Assembly: GCA_036500965.1 (NCBI GenBank)
Contig: DASYBC010000105.1
Span: 1-64,000 of the forward strand
Reading direction: 5' to 3'
DNA length: 64,000 nucleotides
Source of the DNA: AP-15 sp036500965
Lineage (GTDB): Bacteria; Pseudomonadota; Alphaproteobacteria; ATCC43930; CGMCC-115725
In this document: in pieces, positions 51,029 to 59,553 of the stretch
How positions within the stretch are numbered: the first letter of the stretch is position 1
Layout of the letters: each line of letters begins with the position of its first letter
Position numbers and translations under genes: made by a program
The notes under the pieces: generated by a model
Database searches by the model: none
What the model was told of the DNA's origin: nothing
The model's input: the letters and a program-made list of their open reading frames with translations, nothing else

Positions 51029-52203
51029 GCGCGGCCGTACCGCCGCCGTCGGAGCGGTTGCGGATCGTGATCCTCGGCCTGTCGATCACCTCGTCCTGGG
51101 GCAACGGCCACGCAACGACCTATCGGGGCTTGATGCGGGCGCTGTGCCGCCGCGGCCACGAGGTGCTGTTCCTCGAGCGCGACACGCCGTGGTATCGCCA
51201 GCACCGCGACCTGCCGCGGCCCCCGTTCGGCTGGACGCGGCTCTATGACAGCGTCGCCGAGCTGCGCCGGCGCTGGAGCGGTTCGTTGCGCAAGGCCGAT
51301 CTGGTCATGGTCGGCTCCTATGTGCCCGACGGCATCGAAGTGGCCGAGCTGGCTCAGCAAACGGCGAGCGGGGTGGTCGCCTTTTACGACATCGACACGC
51401 CGGTGACGATGGCCGCGCTGGCGGCCGGAAGCTGCGGATATCTGAGCGCTGGGCTGATCCCCGGCTTCGATCTTTATCTTTCGTTCACCGGCGGCCCGGT
51501 GCTGCGGCAGATCGAGCGTGAATACGGCGCGCGGATGGCCAGCGCCCTTTATTGCTCGGTCGACCCGGACTGCCATTCTCCGCAAGCGGTCGCGGCCGCG
51601 TGGGATCTCGGCTATCTCGGCACCTACAGCGCCGACCGGCAGCCGGCGCTCGACCGCCTGATCTGCGCCCCGGCGCGCGTTTGGCCGGGTGGCCGGTTCG
51701 CCGTCGCCGGCTCGCTCTATCCGCCGGAGCTGACCTGGCCGGAGAATGTCGAGCGCATCGAGCACATCGCGCCCGGTCGGCATGCGACGTTCTACGCGCA
51801 ACAGCGTTTTACCCTCAACGTGACCCGCGCCGACATGATCCGCTGCGGCTACTCGCCGAGCGTGCGCCTGTTCGAGGCCGCCGCCTGCGGCGTGCCGATC
51901 ATCAGCGATTGGTGGCCGGGGCTCGACGAGTTCTTCCAGCCCGGCCGCGAGATCCTCGTCGTCCGCGATGCCGATCAAGTGCTGGACTGCTTGCGCGAGC
52001 TGCCGGAAGCCGAGCGGCGGCAGATGGCCCAGCGCGCCCGGTGCCGCGTGCTTGCCGCTCACACCGCCGATCACCGCGCCGCCACGCTCGAAGCCTATTT
52101 CAAAGAAGCGCGCGACCGAGGGGTTATGCGGCCGAAGGGCTCTGCGCGACGGCGGATTGCGCCCGAAGCGACGGCGCCACTGCTCGCCGGGCCGGCGCAA
52201 TGA
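51025..52203 (+). CDS. CgeB-like glycosyltransferase 3 of 4
   Basis: A 392-residue paralogue. LGLSITSSWGNGHATTYRGL at the N-terminus and LFLERDTPWYRQHRDL are nearly shared with copy 4. VAFYDIDTPVTMAAL and YLSFTGGPVL are central. RLFEAAACGVPIISDWWPGLDEFF closes the donor domain. The C-terminal 30 residues, Arg/Ala-rich, extend beyond copy 4. GTG start in a GTGA overlap with copy 2. Confidence 0.88.
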   Translation: MSAAVPPPSERLRIVILGLSITSSWGNGHATTYRGLMRALCRRGHEVLFLERDTPWYRQHRDLPRPPFGWTRLYDSVAELRRRWSGSLRKADLVMVGSYVPDGIEVAELAQQTASGVVAFYDIDTPVTMAALAAGSCGYLSAGLIPGFDLYLSFTGGPVLRQIEREYGARMASALYCSVDPDCHSPQAVAAAWDLGYLGTYSADRQPALDRLICAPARVWPGGRFAVAGSLYPPELTWPENVERIEHIAPGRHATFYAQQRFTLNVTRADMIRCGYSPSVRLFEAAACGVPIISDWWPGLDEFFQPGREILVVRDADQVLDCLRELPEAERRQMAQRARCRVLAAHTADHRAATLEAYFKEARDRGVMRPKGSARRRIAPEATAPLLAGPAQ

Positions 52204-53285
52204 AGCTGGTGATCTTCGGGCTCTCGGTCAGCTCCTCCTGGGGCAACGGCCATGCGGTGCTGTGGCGCGCGCTGATCCGCAGCCTCGGGCGCCGCGGCCA
52301 CCACACCGTGTTTTTCGAGCGCGACGTGCCGTATTACGCCGAGAACCGCGACCTGACCGAGCTCGAAGGCGGCCGGCTGATTTTGTACCGTGACTGGAAC
52401 GAGGTTGCGGCGAGCGCCAGGCGCCAGCTTGCCGATGCCGATGCGGCGATCGTGACCTCGTATTGCCCGGATGCGCTCGCCGCCACCGATCTCGTCTGCG
52501 ACGGCCGGGCGCTGCGGGTCTTTTACGATCTGGACAGCCCGGTGACCTTGGCGCGGCTCGCCGCCGGCGAACCGGTCGAATATCTCGGGCCGGACGGGCT
52601 GGCGCCGTTTGATCTGGTGCTGAGCTATGCCGGCGGCGACGCGTTGACCGCGCTGCGCGAGCGCCTGGGCGCGCGCCGGGTCGCTCCATTCTACGGCTGC
52701 GTCGATCCGGAGCGCTACCGACCAGCGCCGCCGCCCGGCGGCCGGCGTGCCGCGCTGTCGTATCTTGGCACCTATGCCGAGGACCGGCAGCAAGCACTGC
52801 GCCGCCTGTTCCTCGACCCCGCCCATCGGCGCTCGGAATGCCGGTTCGTGATCGGCGGCGCGCAGTACCCGACCGATTTCCCGTGGAGCCCGAACATCTT
52901 CTTCGAGCGCCACGTGCCGCCGGCGGCACATCCAGGCTTCTACGCCGCCGCGCGCTCGACCTTGAATATCACCCGCGCGGCAATGGCTGCTTGCGGCTGG
53001 TGCCCGTCCGGCCGCCTGTTCGAAGCAGCCGCCTGCGCCGCCCCGATCCTCAGCGATTGGTGGGAGGGGCTCGATGAATTCTTCGATCCCGGCAACGAGA
53101 TCCTGATCGTGCGCACGACCGGGGACGTTCTGATGGCTCTTGATCTCGGCGACCACGAGCTGGCGAGGATCGGCGCCGCGGCGCGCGAGCGGGCTCTGGC
53201 CGAGCACACCGGCGACCGTCGCGCGGCGCAGCTCGAAACGCTGCTGCAAGCTCGCATGCCCGAGGAATTGCGCCAGGAGGCCTGA
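52200..53285 (+). CDS. CgeB-like glycosyltransferase 4 of 4
   Basis: A 361-residue paralogue closest to copy 3: FGLSVSSSWGNGHAVLWRAL, VFFERDVPYYAENRDL, RVFYDLDSPVTLARL, LSYAGGDAL and RLFEAAACAAPILSDWWEGLDEFF align without large gaps. Copies 2-4 probably arose by successive tandem duplication. Start ATG at 52200 (ATGA overlap). A nucleotidyltransferase gene follows after three bases. Confidence 0.88.
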   Translation: MKLVIFGLSVSSSWGNGHAVLWRALIRSLGRRGHHTVFFERDVPYYAENRDLTELEGGRLILYRDWNEVAASARRQLADADAAIVTSYCPDALAATDLVCDGRALRVFYDLDSPVTLARLAAGEPVEYLGPDGLAPFDLVLSYAGGDALTALRERLGARRVAPFYGCVDPERYRPAPPPGGRRAALSYLGTYAEDRQQALRRLFLDPAHRRSECRFVIGGAQYPTDFPWSPNIFFERHVPPAAHPGFYAAARSTLNITRAAMAACGWCPSGRLFEAAACAAPILSDWWEGLDEFFDPGNEILIVRTTGDVLMALDLGDHELARIGAAARERALAEHTGDRRAAQLETLLQARMPEELRQEA

Positions 53286-53288
53286 TCG

Positions 53289-54071
53289 ATGTGGGGTATC
53301 GTCCCGGCTGCAGGAAACGGCACACGCATCCAGCCGCTCGCCTTCTCGAAGGAGCTGCTGCCGGTCGGCAGCCGCCTCGACGGCGATACCGAGCGGCCGC
53401 GCGCGGTCAGCGAGTATCTGGTCGAGCGCATGCTGCGCGCCGGCGCCGACCGGATCTGCTTTGTGATCTCGCCGTGGAAGTCGGATATCCTGCAGTATTA
53501 CGGCGCCGGGATGGAAGGCGCGGCGATCGCCTATGTCGTGCAGCCCGAGGCGCTAGGGCTGTGCGACGCGATCTTTCGCGCCCTGCCGCTGATCCGGCCC
53601 GAGGAATCCGTGCTGGTCGGCCTGCCCGATACGATCTGGCTGCCGCAGGACGGGCTCGCCGCACTGCCCGACGACCGGCTGGCGTTTCTGACCTTCCCGG
53701 TCGCACGGCCTGAATTCTTCGACGCGGTCGCCGCCGATCGCGACGGAAGGGTGCGCGAAATCCAAGTCAAATCGCCGGGCCCTTCGACCCGCTGGATCTG
53801 GGGCGCGTTTCGGCTTCCGGGCTCGGTCCTGCATGCGCTTTATCGGCTGTGGGAGCGGCGCGAGCGGCGCGACGAATACATCGGCACCCTGGTCAACGCC
53901 TATCTCGCCGATGGCGGCGAAGCGGTCGCGGTCGCCGCCGGCACCGCCTATGTCGATGTCGGCACCTTGGGCGGGTATCGCGAGGCGATGCGGCTGCTGA
54001 CCGGCGGCCATGCGCCGGCAGAGGCCGCCCTTACCGCCGTGAGCGCGGCGCGTGGAGGCCGGCGGCGATGA
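53289..54071 (+). CDS. Sugar-phosphate nucleotidyltransferase
   Basis: A 260-residue enzyme of the RmlA/GalU superfamily, which makes NDP-sugars from a sugar 1-phosphate and an NTP. IVPAAGNGTRIQPLAFSKE contains the Gly-rich nucleotide site and catalytic Arg/Lys; LVGLPDTIWL is the metal-binding Asp segment and AAGTAYVDVGTLGGY the C-terminal motif. It presumably supplies the donor sugar that the two epimerases and the glycosyltransferases use. ATGA overlap with the methyltransferase gene downstream. Confidence 0.9.
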   Translation: MWGIVPAAGNGTRIQPLAFSKELLPVGSRLDGDTERPRAVSEYLVERMLRAGADRICFVISPWKSDILQYYGAGMEGAAIAYVVQPEALGLCDAIFRALPLIRPEESVLVGLPDTIWLPQDGLAALPDDRLAFLTFPVARPEFFDAVAADRDGRVREIQVKSPGPSTRWIWGAFRLPGSVLHALYRLWERRERRDEYIGTLVNAYLADGGEAVAVAAGTAYVDVGTLGGYREAMRLLTGGHAPAEAALTAVSAARGGRRR

Positions 54072-54844
54072 GAAAGCTCGAACCCGACGACATTCGCCGC
54101 CAGGCGGCGGCGCTCGGGCCGTGGTTTCACAACATCGATCTCGGCGGGGTCGCCACCGCCCCCGAGCATTTCCTCGGCGATTACCCGGCGGTGAAATGGC
54201 GCCGCTTTGCGCACGCCTTGCCGGCCGATCTCAGCGGCCGCACGGTCCTCGACATCGGCTGCAACGGCGGCTTTTATGCGATCGAGATGAAGCGGCGGGG
54301 TGCGGCCCGCGTGCTTGGCGTCGACCACGACGAGGATTATTTGCGGCAGGCCCGCTTTGCCGCGCAAACCCTCGGGCTCGACATCGAGTTCGCCCTTCTG
54401 TCGGTCTATGACGTCGCAGCGTTGGGAGAGCGCTTCGACGTCGTGTTGTTTCTGGGGGTGCTGTATCATCTCCGCCACCCGCTATTGGCGCTCGATCTGA
54501 TCCGCGACCATGTCGTCCGCGACCTGTTCGTCTGCCAGTCGATGCAGCGCGGCGATGCCTCTGAAGAGCGGATCGAGGAGGATTATCCGTTCTCGGAGAC
54601 CGCTGTGTTCGAACATAGCGGATTTCCGCGTCTCGCCTTTGTCGAGCACCGCTATGCCGGCGATTGCACCAACTGGTGGATCCCCAACCATGCCTGCACC
54701 GCGGCGATGCTGCGCAGCGCCGGGTTTGTCATCGAGGATAACCCGGAGGAGGAGGTGTTCGTGTGCCGCCCCGGACCAGCCGATGGCGATCGCGCCGTCT
54801 ACCCGGCGCGACCGCCGCGGCGCGGCAATGGAGCGGCGCCGTGA
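54068..54844 (+). CDS. SAM-dependent methyltransferase (Rta_06860/TIGR04290-like)
   Basis: A 258-residue methyltransferase. Motif I is VLDIGCNGGFYAIEM; LFLGVLYHLRHPLLAL and TNWWIPNHACTAAML resemble the CmoB-like and TIGR04290 family. An N-terminal helix LGPWFHNIDLGGVATAPEHF is characteristic. It may methylate a sugar hydroxyl or carboxyl group during assembly of the cluster's product; that role is inference. Overlaps both neighbours by four bases. Confidence 0.87.
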   Translation: MRKLEPDDIRRQAAALGPWFHNIDLGGVATAPEHFLGDYPAVKWRRFAHALPADLSGRTVLDIGCNGGFYAIEMKRRGAARVLGVDHDEDYLRQARFAAQTLGLDIEFALLSVYDVAALGERFDVVLFLGVLYHLRHPLLALDLIRDHVVRDLFVCQSMQRGDASEERIEEDYPFSETAVFEHSGFPRLAFVEHRYAGDCTNWWIPNHACTAAMLRSAGFVIEDNPEEEVFVCRPGPADGDRAVYPARPPRRGNGAAP

Positions 54845-55776
54845 TCGAGGCCGCGATGCTGTGGAACGAGCCCAACAACAAGTCGCATTGGGATTTGGAG
54901 CTCGATCCCGACTGGTCGAAATTCGCGCGGATGACCCGGCTGGCCGGCGAGGCGATCGCCGCAGCCGCTCCCGGGCTCCCGCGAGTGTTGGGCGGCATCT
55001 CGCCGATCGATCCGGCCTTCATTTGCAATCTCGCCGGTCAGGGTGTGCTCGACCGGCTCGACGTCGTCGCCGTGCACGGCTTTCCGCTCGACTGGAATTT
55101 GTGGCCGATCGACGATTGGCCGGCGAAGCTCGCCGAGATCGCCGCCGTGACCGAGTTGCCGGTGTGGGTCTCGGAATGCGGCGCCTCGAGCTTTGGCGCC
55201 GAGGAGGTGCAGGAATTCGGGTTGCGGCGCACCGCCGAATTGCTGATCGGGCGCGCGCCGCGCATCCATTGGTACAGCCTTTTTGACCTGCCGCAGGCCT
55301 GGCCGGCGACGACCCGCCACAAGGAGGCCGAGGGCTCGTCCTATTACCGGCATTTCTACATGGGGCTCCTGCGCGAGGACGGCACGCCAAAGCGCGCGGC
55401 GCAGCATTTTGCCGAGTTCGCGCCGGAATTGGGCATCTGCCAGTGGTTCCATTTCGAGGATCACCGGCTTGATCAGGCGGTGCATTGGCTGAAGCGGCTG
55501 GGGGTGCGGCACCTGCGCACCGGGCTCAGCTGGGCCGACAGCTTTCGGCCCAATGCCGAAGCTTGGTTCGACCGCCAGATGCGCGCCTTGGAGCCGTTCG
55601 AGGTGACCTTGACCCTGTGCTTCACTCCTGAACATCGCGGGATCGCACCGCACCATACGAGCCCGCCGCAATCGGATGACGAGTTTGCCGAATTCTGCCT
55701 GCGCATGATCCGGCGCTATTGCAGCGCCGGCGCCGGATACGGGCCGAACCCGGCATTCGCGGGAGCGCCGGCGTGA
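54841..55776 (+). CDS. GH39-like glycosidase with permuted domain order
   Basis: A 311-residue clan GH-A-type protein. The acid/base motif WNEPNN is at residues 8-13 (Glu10) and the likely nucleophile Glu112 is in VWVSECGAS. In GH39 enzymes about 150 residues with barrel strands 1-3 precede the NEP motif; here sequence of that kind (QAVHWLKRLGVRHLRTGLSW, later TLTLCFTPEHRG) lies at residues 210-290, after the nucleophile half. This suggests a circularly permuted barrel. No signal peptide, so it acts in the cytosol, possibly trimming or transferring sugars. GTG start in GTGA. Confidence 0.8.
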   Translation: MIEAAMLWNEPNNKSHWDLELDPDWSKFARMTRLAGEAIAAAAPGLPRVLGGISPIDPAFICNLAGQGVLDRLDVVAVHGFPLDWNLWPIDDWPAKLAEIAAVTELPVWVSECGASSFGAEEVQEFGLRRTAELLIGRAPRIHWYSLFDLPQAWPATTRHKEAEGSSYYRHFYMGLLREDGTPKRAAQHFAEFAPELGICQWFHFEDHRLDQAVHWLKRLGVRHLRTGLSWADSFRPNAEAWFDRQMRALEPFEVTLTLCFTPEHRGIAPHHTSPPQSDDEFAEFCLRMIRRYCSAGAGYGPNPAFAGAPA

Positions 55777-56609
55777 TCGGGGCGCAGCCGGGATCGCCGC
55801 CGGCTGAACCGGCTCTTGCGCTGCTCTCCGAGCTCGCGGGAGCTGGCCCGGTCCGGATGCGGCTCTTAATCGTCGTCGCCCACCCGGATGACGAGACGAT
55901 CGGGCTCGGCGCACAGTTGCGCCGGCTGTGCGATGCGCAGCTGCTGCATGTGACCGACGGTGCGCCGCGCGACGGCGAGGATGCGGGCGCCCACGGTTTT
56001 GCCACGCTCGCCGATTACGCCGAGACGCGGCGGCGCGAGCTCGCCGCGGCGCTGGCCGCGGGCGAGGCGGGCGGCCTGCGGACAGCGATGCTCGGCCTGC
56101 CCGACAAGGAAGCCTGTCTCGACCTCGCCGGGCTCTCTCGACGGCTCGCCCGATGGCTGCGGCGCGACCGTCCGGCAGCTGTGCTGACCCATGCCTATGA
56201 AGGCGGGCACCCCGACCATGACGCCGCCGCCTTCGCGATGCATGCCGCCTGCCGCTGCCTCGCCGCCGAGGATCCACCGGCGATCGTCGAGATGCCGATC
56301 TCGCACGCTGTCGGTGGGTCGATGGTCACCGGCGTCTTCCTGCCGGGCGATCGCGAGGAGGTCGCCGTTCCGCTCGCGGACGCGGATCTGCGGCGAAAGC
56401 GCCGGACGATCGATTGCTTTCGCACGCAGCGCGAAACCCTGCGCTGCTTCGAGCTCGGCCCCGAGCGCTTCCGGCCGGCGCCGGATTATGATTTCCGCGC
56501 GCCCCCGCATCCGGGCGCGCTGCTCTACGAGACCTATGGCTGGGGCATCAGCGGCGACGACTGGCGGCGGCGGGCGGCTGACGCGCTCGGAGCACTGGGC
56601 CTCGATTAA
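55773..56609 (+). CDS. PIG-L/LmbE-family deacetylase
   Basis: A 278-residue zinc-dependent N-deacetylase-like protein. VVAHPDDETIGLG is the zinc/catalytic site (residues 35-47), and EGGHPDHDAAAFA the second. Members deacetylate N-acetylglucosamine-inositol conjugates such as those in mycothiol and GPI anchors. With an inositol-phosphate synthase at the end of the cluster this is suggestive of a GlcNAc-inositol-type substrate. The first 28 residues are an extension before the family start; MRLLIVVAHPDDE at residue 29 could be the true start. Confidence 0.9.
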   Translation: MIGAQPGSPPAEPALALLSELAGAGPVRMRLLIVVAHPDDETIGLGAQLRRLCDAQLLHVTDGAPRDGEDAGAHGFATLADYAETRRRELAAALAAGEAGGLRTAMLGLPDKEACLDLAGLSRRLARWLRRDRPAAVLTHAYEGGHPDHDAAAFAMHAACRCLAAEDPPAIVEMPISHAVGGSMVTGVFLPGDREEVAVPLADADLRRKRRTIDCFRTQRETLRCFELGPERFRPAPDYDFRAPPHPGALLYETYGWGISGDDWRRRAADALGALGLD

Positions 56610-56615
56610 CGCCCG

Positions 56616-57662
56616 ATGCCGCTCTGCGTGCTCAGCATCGGCTACAGCCTGGCGCCGGTCGGGCCGGATGCGGTCGGCGGCGCCGAGCAGGTCCTGTCGG
56701 CGCTCGACCGCGCGCTGGTCGAGGCCGGCCACCAGTCGGTCGTCGTGGCCAACGCCGGCTCGGAGGTCGCCGGAACCCTGATCCCGACCGGGCCGCTCCC
56801 GGGGCTGATCACCGAGGCCGAGCGTGCGTGCGCCGGCGAGCGGCACCGGCGCGCAGTCGGGCAGGCATTGGCGCAATACCGGGTCGATGTCGTGCACAGC
56901 CATGCCCTCGATTTCGCCGACCATCTGCCCGAAACCGGTGTTCCGAGCCTGGTGACATTGCATCTGCCGCGCGACTTCTACCCGCCCGGCGCGGTGCAAG
57001 GAGAGCGGCCGCGCACCTGGTTCAATTGCGTTTCGGCGAGCCAGCGCCGCAGCTTCCCGAATTTCACGGCGATGCTGCCGGAAATCGACAACGGGGTGCC
57101 GGTCGATCGTTTGCACGCTCGCCTGTCGCGGCGCAATTTCGCGCTGTGCCTCGGCCGGATCTGCCCCGAAAAGGGCTTCGAGCACGCGCTCGACGCCGCC
57201 CGGCTGGCCGCAACCCCGCTGCTGATCGGCGGCGAGGTGTTTCCCTACGAGGCGCATCGCCGCTATTTCGCGACCGAGATCCGGCCGCGCCTCGGCGCGC
57301 GCGCACGGTTTGTCGGGCCGGTCGTATGGGCGCGCAAACGCCGGCTGTTGAATGCAGCGCATTGCCTGTTGGCGCCGAGCCTGGCCCCGGAGACCAGCTC
57401 ATTGGTCGCGATGGAGGCGATCGCCTGCGGCACTCCGGTCATCGCGTTTCCGGCGGGTGCGCTCGCCGACATCGTCGAGCCCGAGGTGACCGGCTATCTG
57501 GTTCGGGACATGCGCGAGATGGCCGAGGCGATCCGCGCCGCCAACGGTCTCGACCGCGAGCGCTGCCGCGAAGTGGCGCGCCGCCGCTTTTCGCTCGAGC
57601 GCATGGTTGCGGCATACTTCGCGTTGTACCGGCGGCTCGCCGCAGCCGAACCGGTGTCATGA
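56616..57662 (+). CDS. GT4-family glycosyltransferase (MshA-like)
   Basis: A 348-residue GT-B enzyme. N-terminal VLSIGYSLAPVGPDAVGGAEQV has the Gly-rich GGAEQ loop; the C-domain has CLGRICPEKGFEHAL and ETSSLVAMEAIACGTPVIAF, the E-x7-E site. Its resemblance to MshA-type enzymes, which glycosylate inositol phosphate, is only family-level. It follows the PIG-L gene by six bases and overlaps the BioF2-like gene by ATGA. Confidence 0.9.
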   Translation: MPLCVLSIGYSLAPVGPDAVGGAEQVLSALDRALVEAGHQSVVVANAGSEVAGTLIPTGPLPGLITEAERACAGERHRRAVGQALAQYRVDVVHSHALDFADHLPETGVPSLVTLHLPRDFYPPGAVQGERPRTWFNCVSASQRRSFPNFTAMLPEIDNGVPVDRLHARLSRRNFALCLGRICPEKGFEHALDAARLAATPLLIGGEVFPYEAHRRYFATEIRPRLGARARFVGPVVWARKRRLLNAAHCLLAPSLAPETSSLVAMEAIACGTPVIAFPAGALADIVEPEVTGYLVRDMREMAEAIRAANGLDRERCREVARRRFSLERMVAAYFALYRRLAAAEPVS

Positions 57663-58657
57663 TCGAGGTCGTGCCAGTCACCGACGAGGGCGGCATCGCC
57701 CAGCTGCGGCCCGAATGGGAGGCGCTGTGGCAGCGCGACCCGACGGCGACGCCGTTTCAGTCGCCGGCCTGGCTGCTCGCCTGGTGGCGGTTTTTCGGCA
57801 GCCCCGAGCCGCTGGTGCTGACCGCGCGCGACGCCGGAGAATTGGTTGGGCTGTTGCCGCTGTACTTCCTTGCAGAAGCCGGCCGCCGCAAGCTGCTGCC
57901 GATCGGCGTCGGCTTGTCGGACTACATTGACGCGCTGCTCGATCCGACGGCACCCGCCGCTGCCGATGTGCTGATCGCGGCGACCGCCGAGACGCGTGGC
58001 TGGGACGAAGGCTGGCTGCCCGATCTTGCGTCCGACGGCGCGCTGGCAAGAGCGGCGGCCCGGTCCGTGGTGGAGGCGGTGACGGCGGCGGCGCCCTGCC
58101 CGGCGCTGGCCTTGCCGCGCGACCGGGCCTCGCTCGGCGAGGTCGTGCCGCGCAAGATGCTGCGCGATTTGCGCCAGGCGCGAGCGCGGGCCGCCGCGGC
58201 CGGCGATGTGGTGATCGAGACAATCGCCGAGGACGGGCTTGATGCGGCGATGGGCGATCTGTTCGGTCTGCACGAGCAGCGCTGGCGCGCCCGCGGCGAG
58301 GAGGGTCTGTGCGGCGATCCGCGCGTGCGCGGCTTTCACCGCGCGGCCGCCGCCGGCCTCTACGCGGCCGGCATGCTGCGGCTCTACCGGCTGTGGATCG
58401 GCGATGCCGTCGGCGCGGTCTATTACGGCTTTGCCGCGAAGGGCCGGGCCTATGCCTATCTCGGCGGCTTCGATCCGGCGCAGCCGCGGCTGAGCCCGGG
58501 AATGCAAATCATCGCTCATGCAATCGAGCAGGCCGTCGCCGAGGGTGCGGCGAGCTTCGATTTCCTGCGCGGCGCCGAGGGCTACAAATATGCCTGGGGC
58601 GCCGCCGACCATGCCAAGATATCCCTTCATCTGAGGCAGCGATGCCGGAACCGCTGA
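57659..58657 (+). CDS. BioF2-like/GNAT acyltransferase
   Basis: A 332-residue protein of the CelD/BioF2 branch of the GNAT fold. FQSPAWLLAWWRFFGSPEP near the N-terminus, RKMLRDLRQARARAAAAGDV in the middle and a C-terminal GAVYYGFAAKGRAYAYLGGFDP then FDFLRGAEGYKYAWGA are family motifs. Such enzymes acylate sugars or cell-surface polymers with CoA donors. After a PIG-L deacetylase, re-acylation of a freed amine is an attractive but unproven role. Overlaps the next gene by 16 bases. Confidence 0.87.
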   Translation: MIEVVPVTDEGGIAQLRPEWEALWQRDPTATPFQSPAWLLAWWRFFGSPEPLVLTARDAGELVGLLPLYFLAEAGRRKLLPIGVGLSDYIDALLDPTAPAAADVLIAATAETRGWDEGWLPDLASDGALARAAARSVVEAVTAAAPCPALALPRDRASLGEVVPRKMLRDLRQARARAAAAGDVVIETIAEDGLDAAMGDLFGLHEQRWRARGEEGLCGDPRVRGFHRAAAAGLYAAGMLRLYRLWIGDAVGAVYYGFAAKGRAYAYLGGFDPAQPRLSPGMQIIAHAIEQAVAEGAASFDFLRGAEGYKYAWGAADHAKISLHLRQRCRNR

Positions 58658-59553
58658 GCGAAACCGAAGCCGCCGCCTGCCCGGCAGCGGCGCGCGAGAT
58701 GCTGGCTCGCTATCTTGCCGGCGAAGTCTCCGCCGAGATCGCGCTGATGCACCTGCTGCTGAGGGCGGGCGCAGTGCCGCCGCTGCAGCACTCTTTGCAG
58801 ACGCTCGCCGCGACTGGGCGCGACGCCTTTGTCCGGTTGGCGCGGCTCGCTGCGCAAAATAGCGCGGGTCTGGAGCGCGCCGCCCGGCTGGTCGAGGCGG
58901 GGCTCACCGAGGCGGCCGGCGAGGATCGCGTCGCGGCCATTCGCGAGCAATACGACCGGGCGGTGGCACTCGCGCCGGAGGCGGCGGTGGCGCTTTATTC
59001 GCTCGGCGCGCCGGCGATCCTGGAGCGCGCCACCGGCGAGCTCGCCACCCTGCTCGACGGTTGGGGCCTGCTCGGCGCCGATCGGGATGCGCTCGACATC
59101 GGCTGCGGCATCGGGCGGATCGAGCGGGCATTGGCGCCGCGGTTGCGGCATATCGTCGGGATCGACCTGTCGCCGGCGATGATCGCGGAGGCGAAACGTC
59201 GCTGCGCCGACATCGCCAATGTTGCATTCGCGGTATGCGACGGCCGTGCGCTCCCCCCTTTCCCAGAGGCCGGCTTTGATCTGGTCCTGGCGGTCGACAG
59301 CTTTCCGTGCGTCGTTTCGGCCGGCGGCGACATCGCCGCGCGCTACATTCGCGAGGCAGCCCGGATGCTGCGGCCAGGCGGCGTGCTGGCGATCTTCAAC
59401 TACTCCTACCGCGACGATCTCGCGGCCGACCGCACCGACATCGCCGCCAATGCCGCGGCTGCCGGGCTGCACGTGCGGCGCAACGGCACAAGCGATCTCA
59501 GCCTGTGGGACGGCACCAGCTTTCTGCTCAGCTCGCCGTCTCGCCGCGGATAA
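58642..59553 (+). CDS. SAM-dependent methyltransferase, last gene of the forward cluster
   Basis: A 303-residue protein. About 130 helical residues form an unrecognised N-terminal domain; the methyltransferase core follows with ALDIGCGIGRIERALA, IVGIDLSPAMIAEAK, FDLVLAVDSFPCVV and RMLRPGGVLAIFNYSY. GAGGCAGC precedes the ATG at 58642, inside the end of the acyltransferase gene. Its own 3' end overlaps the convergent inositol-phosphate synthase gene by 26 bases. Confidence 0.88.
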   Translation: MPEPLSETEAAACPAAAREMLARYLAGEVSAEIALMHLLLRAGAVPPLQHSLQTLAATGRDAFVRLARLAAQNSAGLERAARLVEAGLTEAAGEDRVAAIREQYDRAVALAPEAAVALYSLGAPAILERATGELATLLDGWGLLGADRDALDIGCGIGRIERALAPRLRHIVGIDLSPAMIAEAKRRCADIANVAFAVCDGRALPPFPEAGFDLVLAVDSFPCVVSAGGDIAARYIREAARMLRPGGVLAIFNYSYRDDLAADRTDIAANAAAAGLHVRRNGTSDLSLWDGTSFLLSSPSRRG

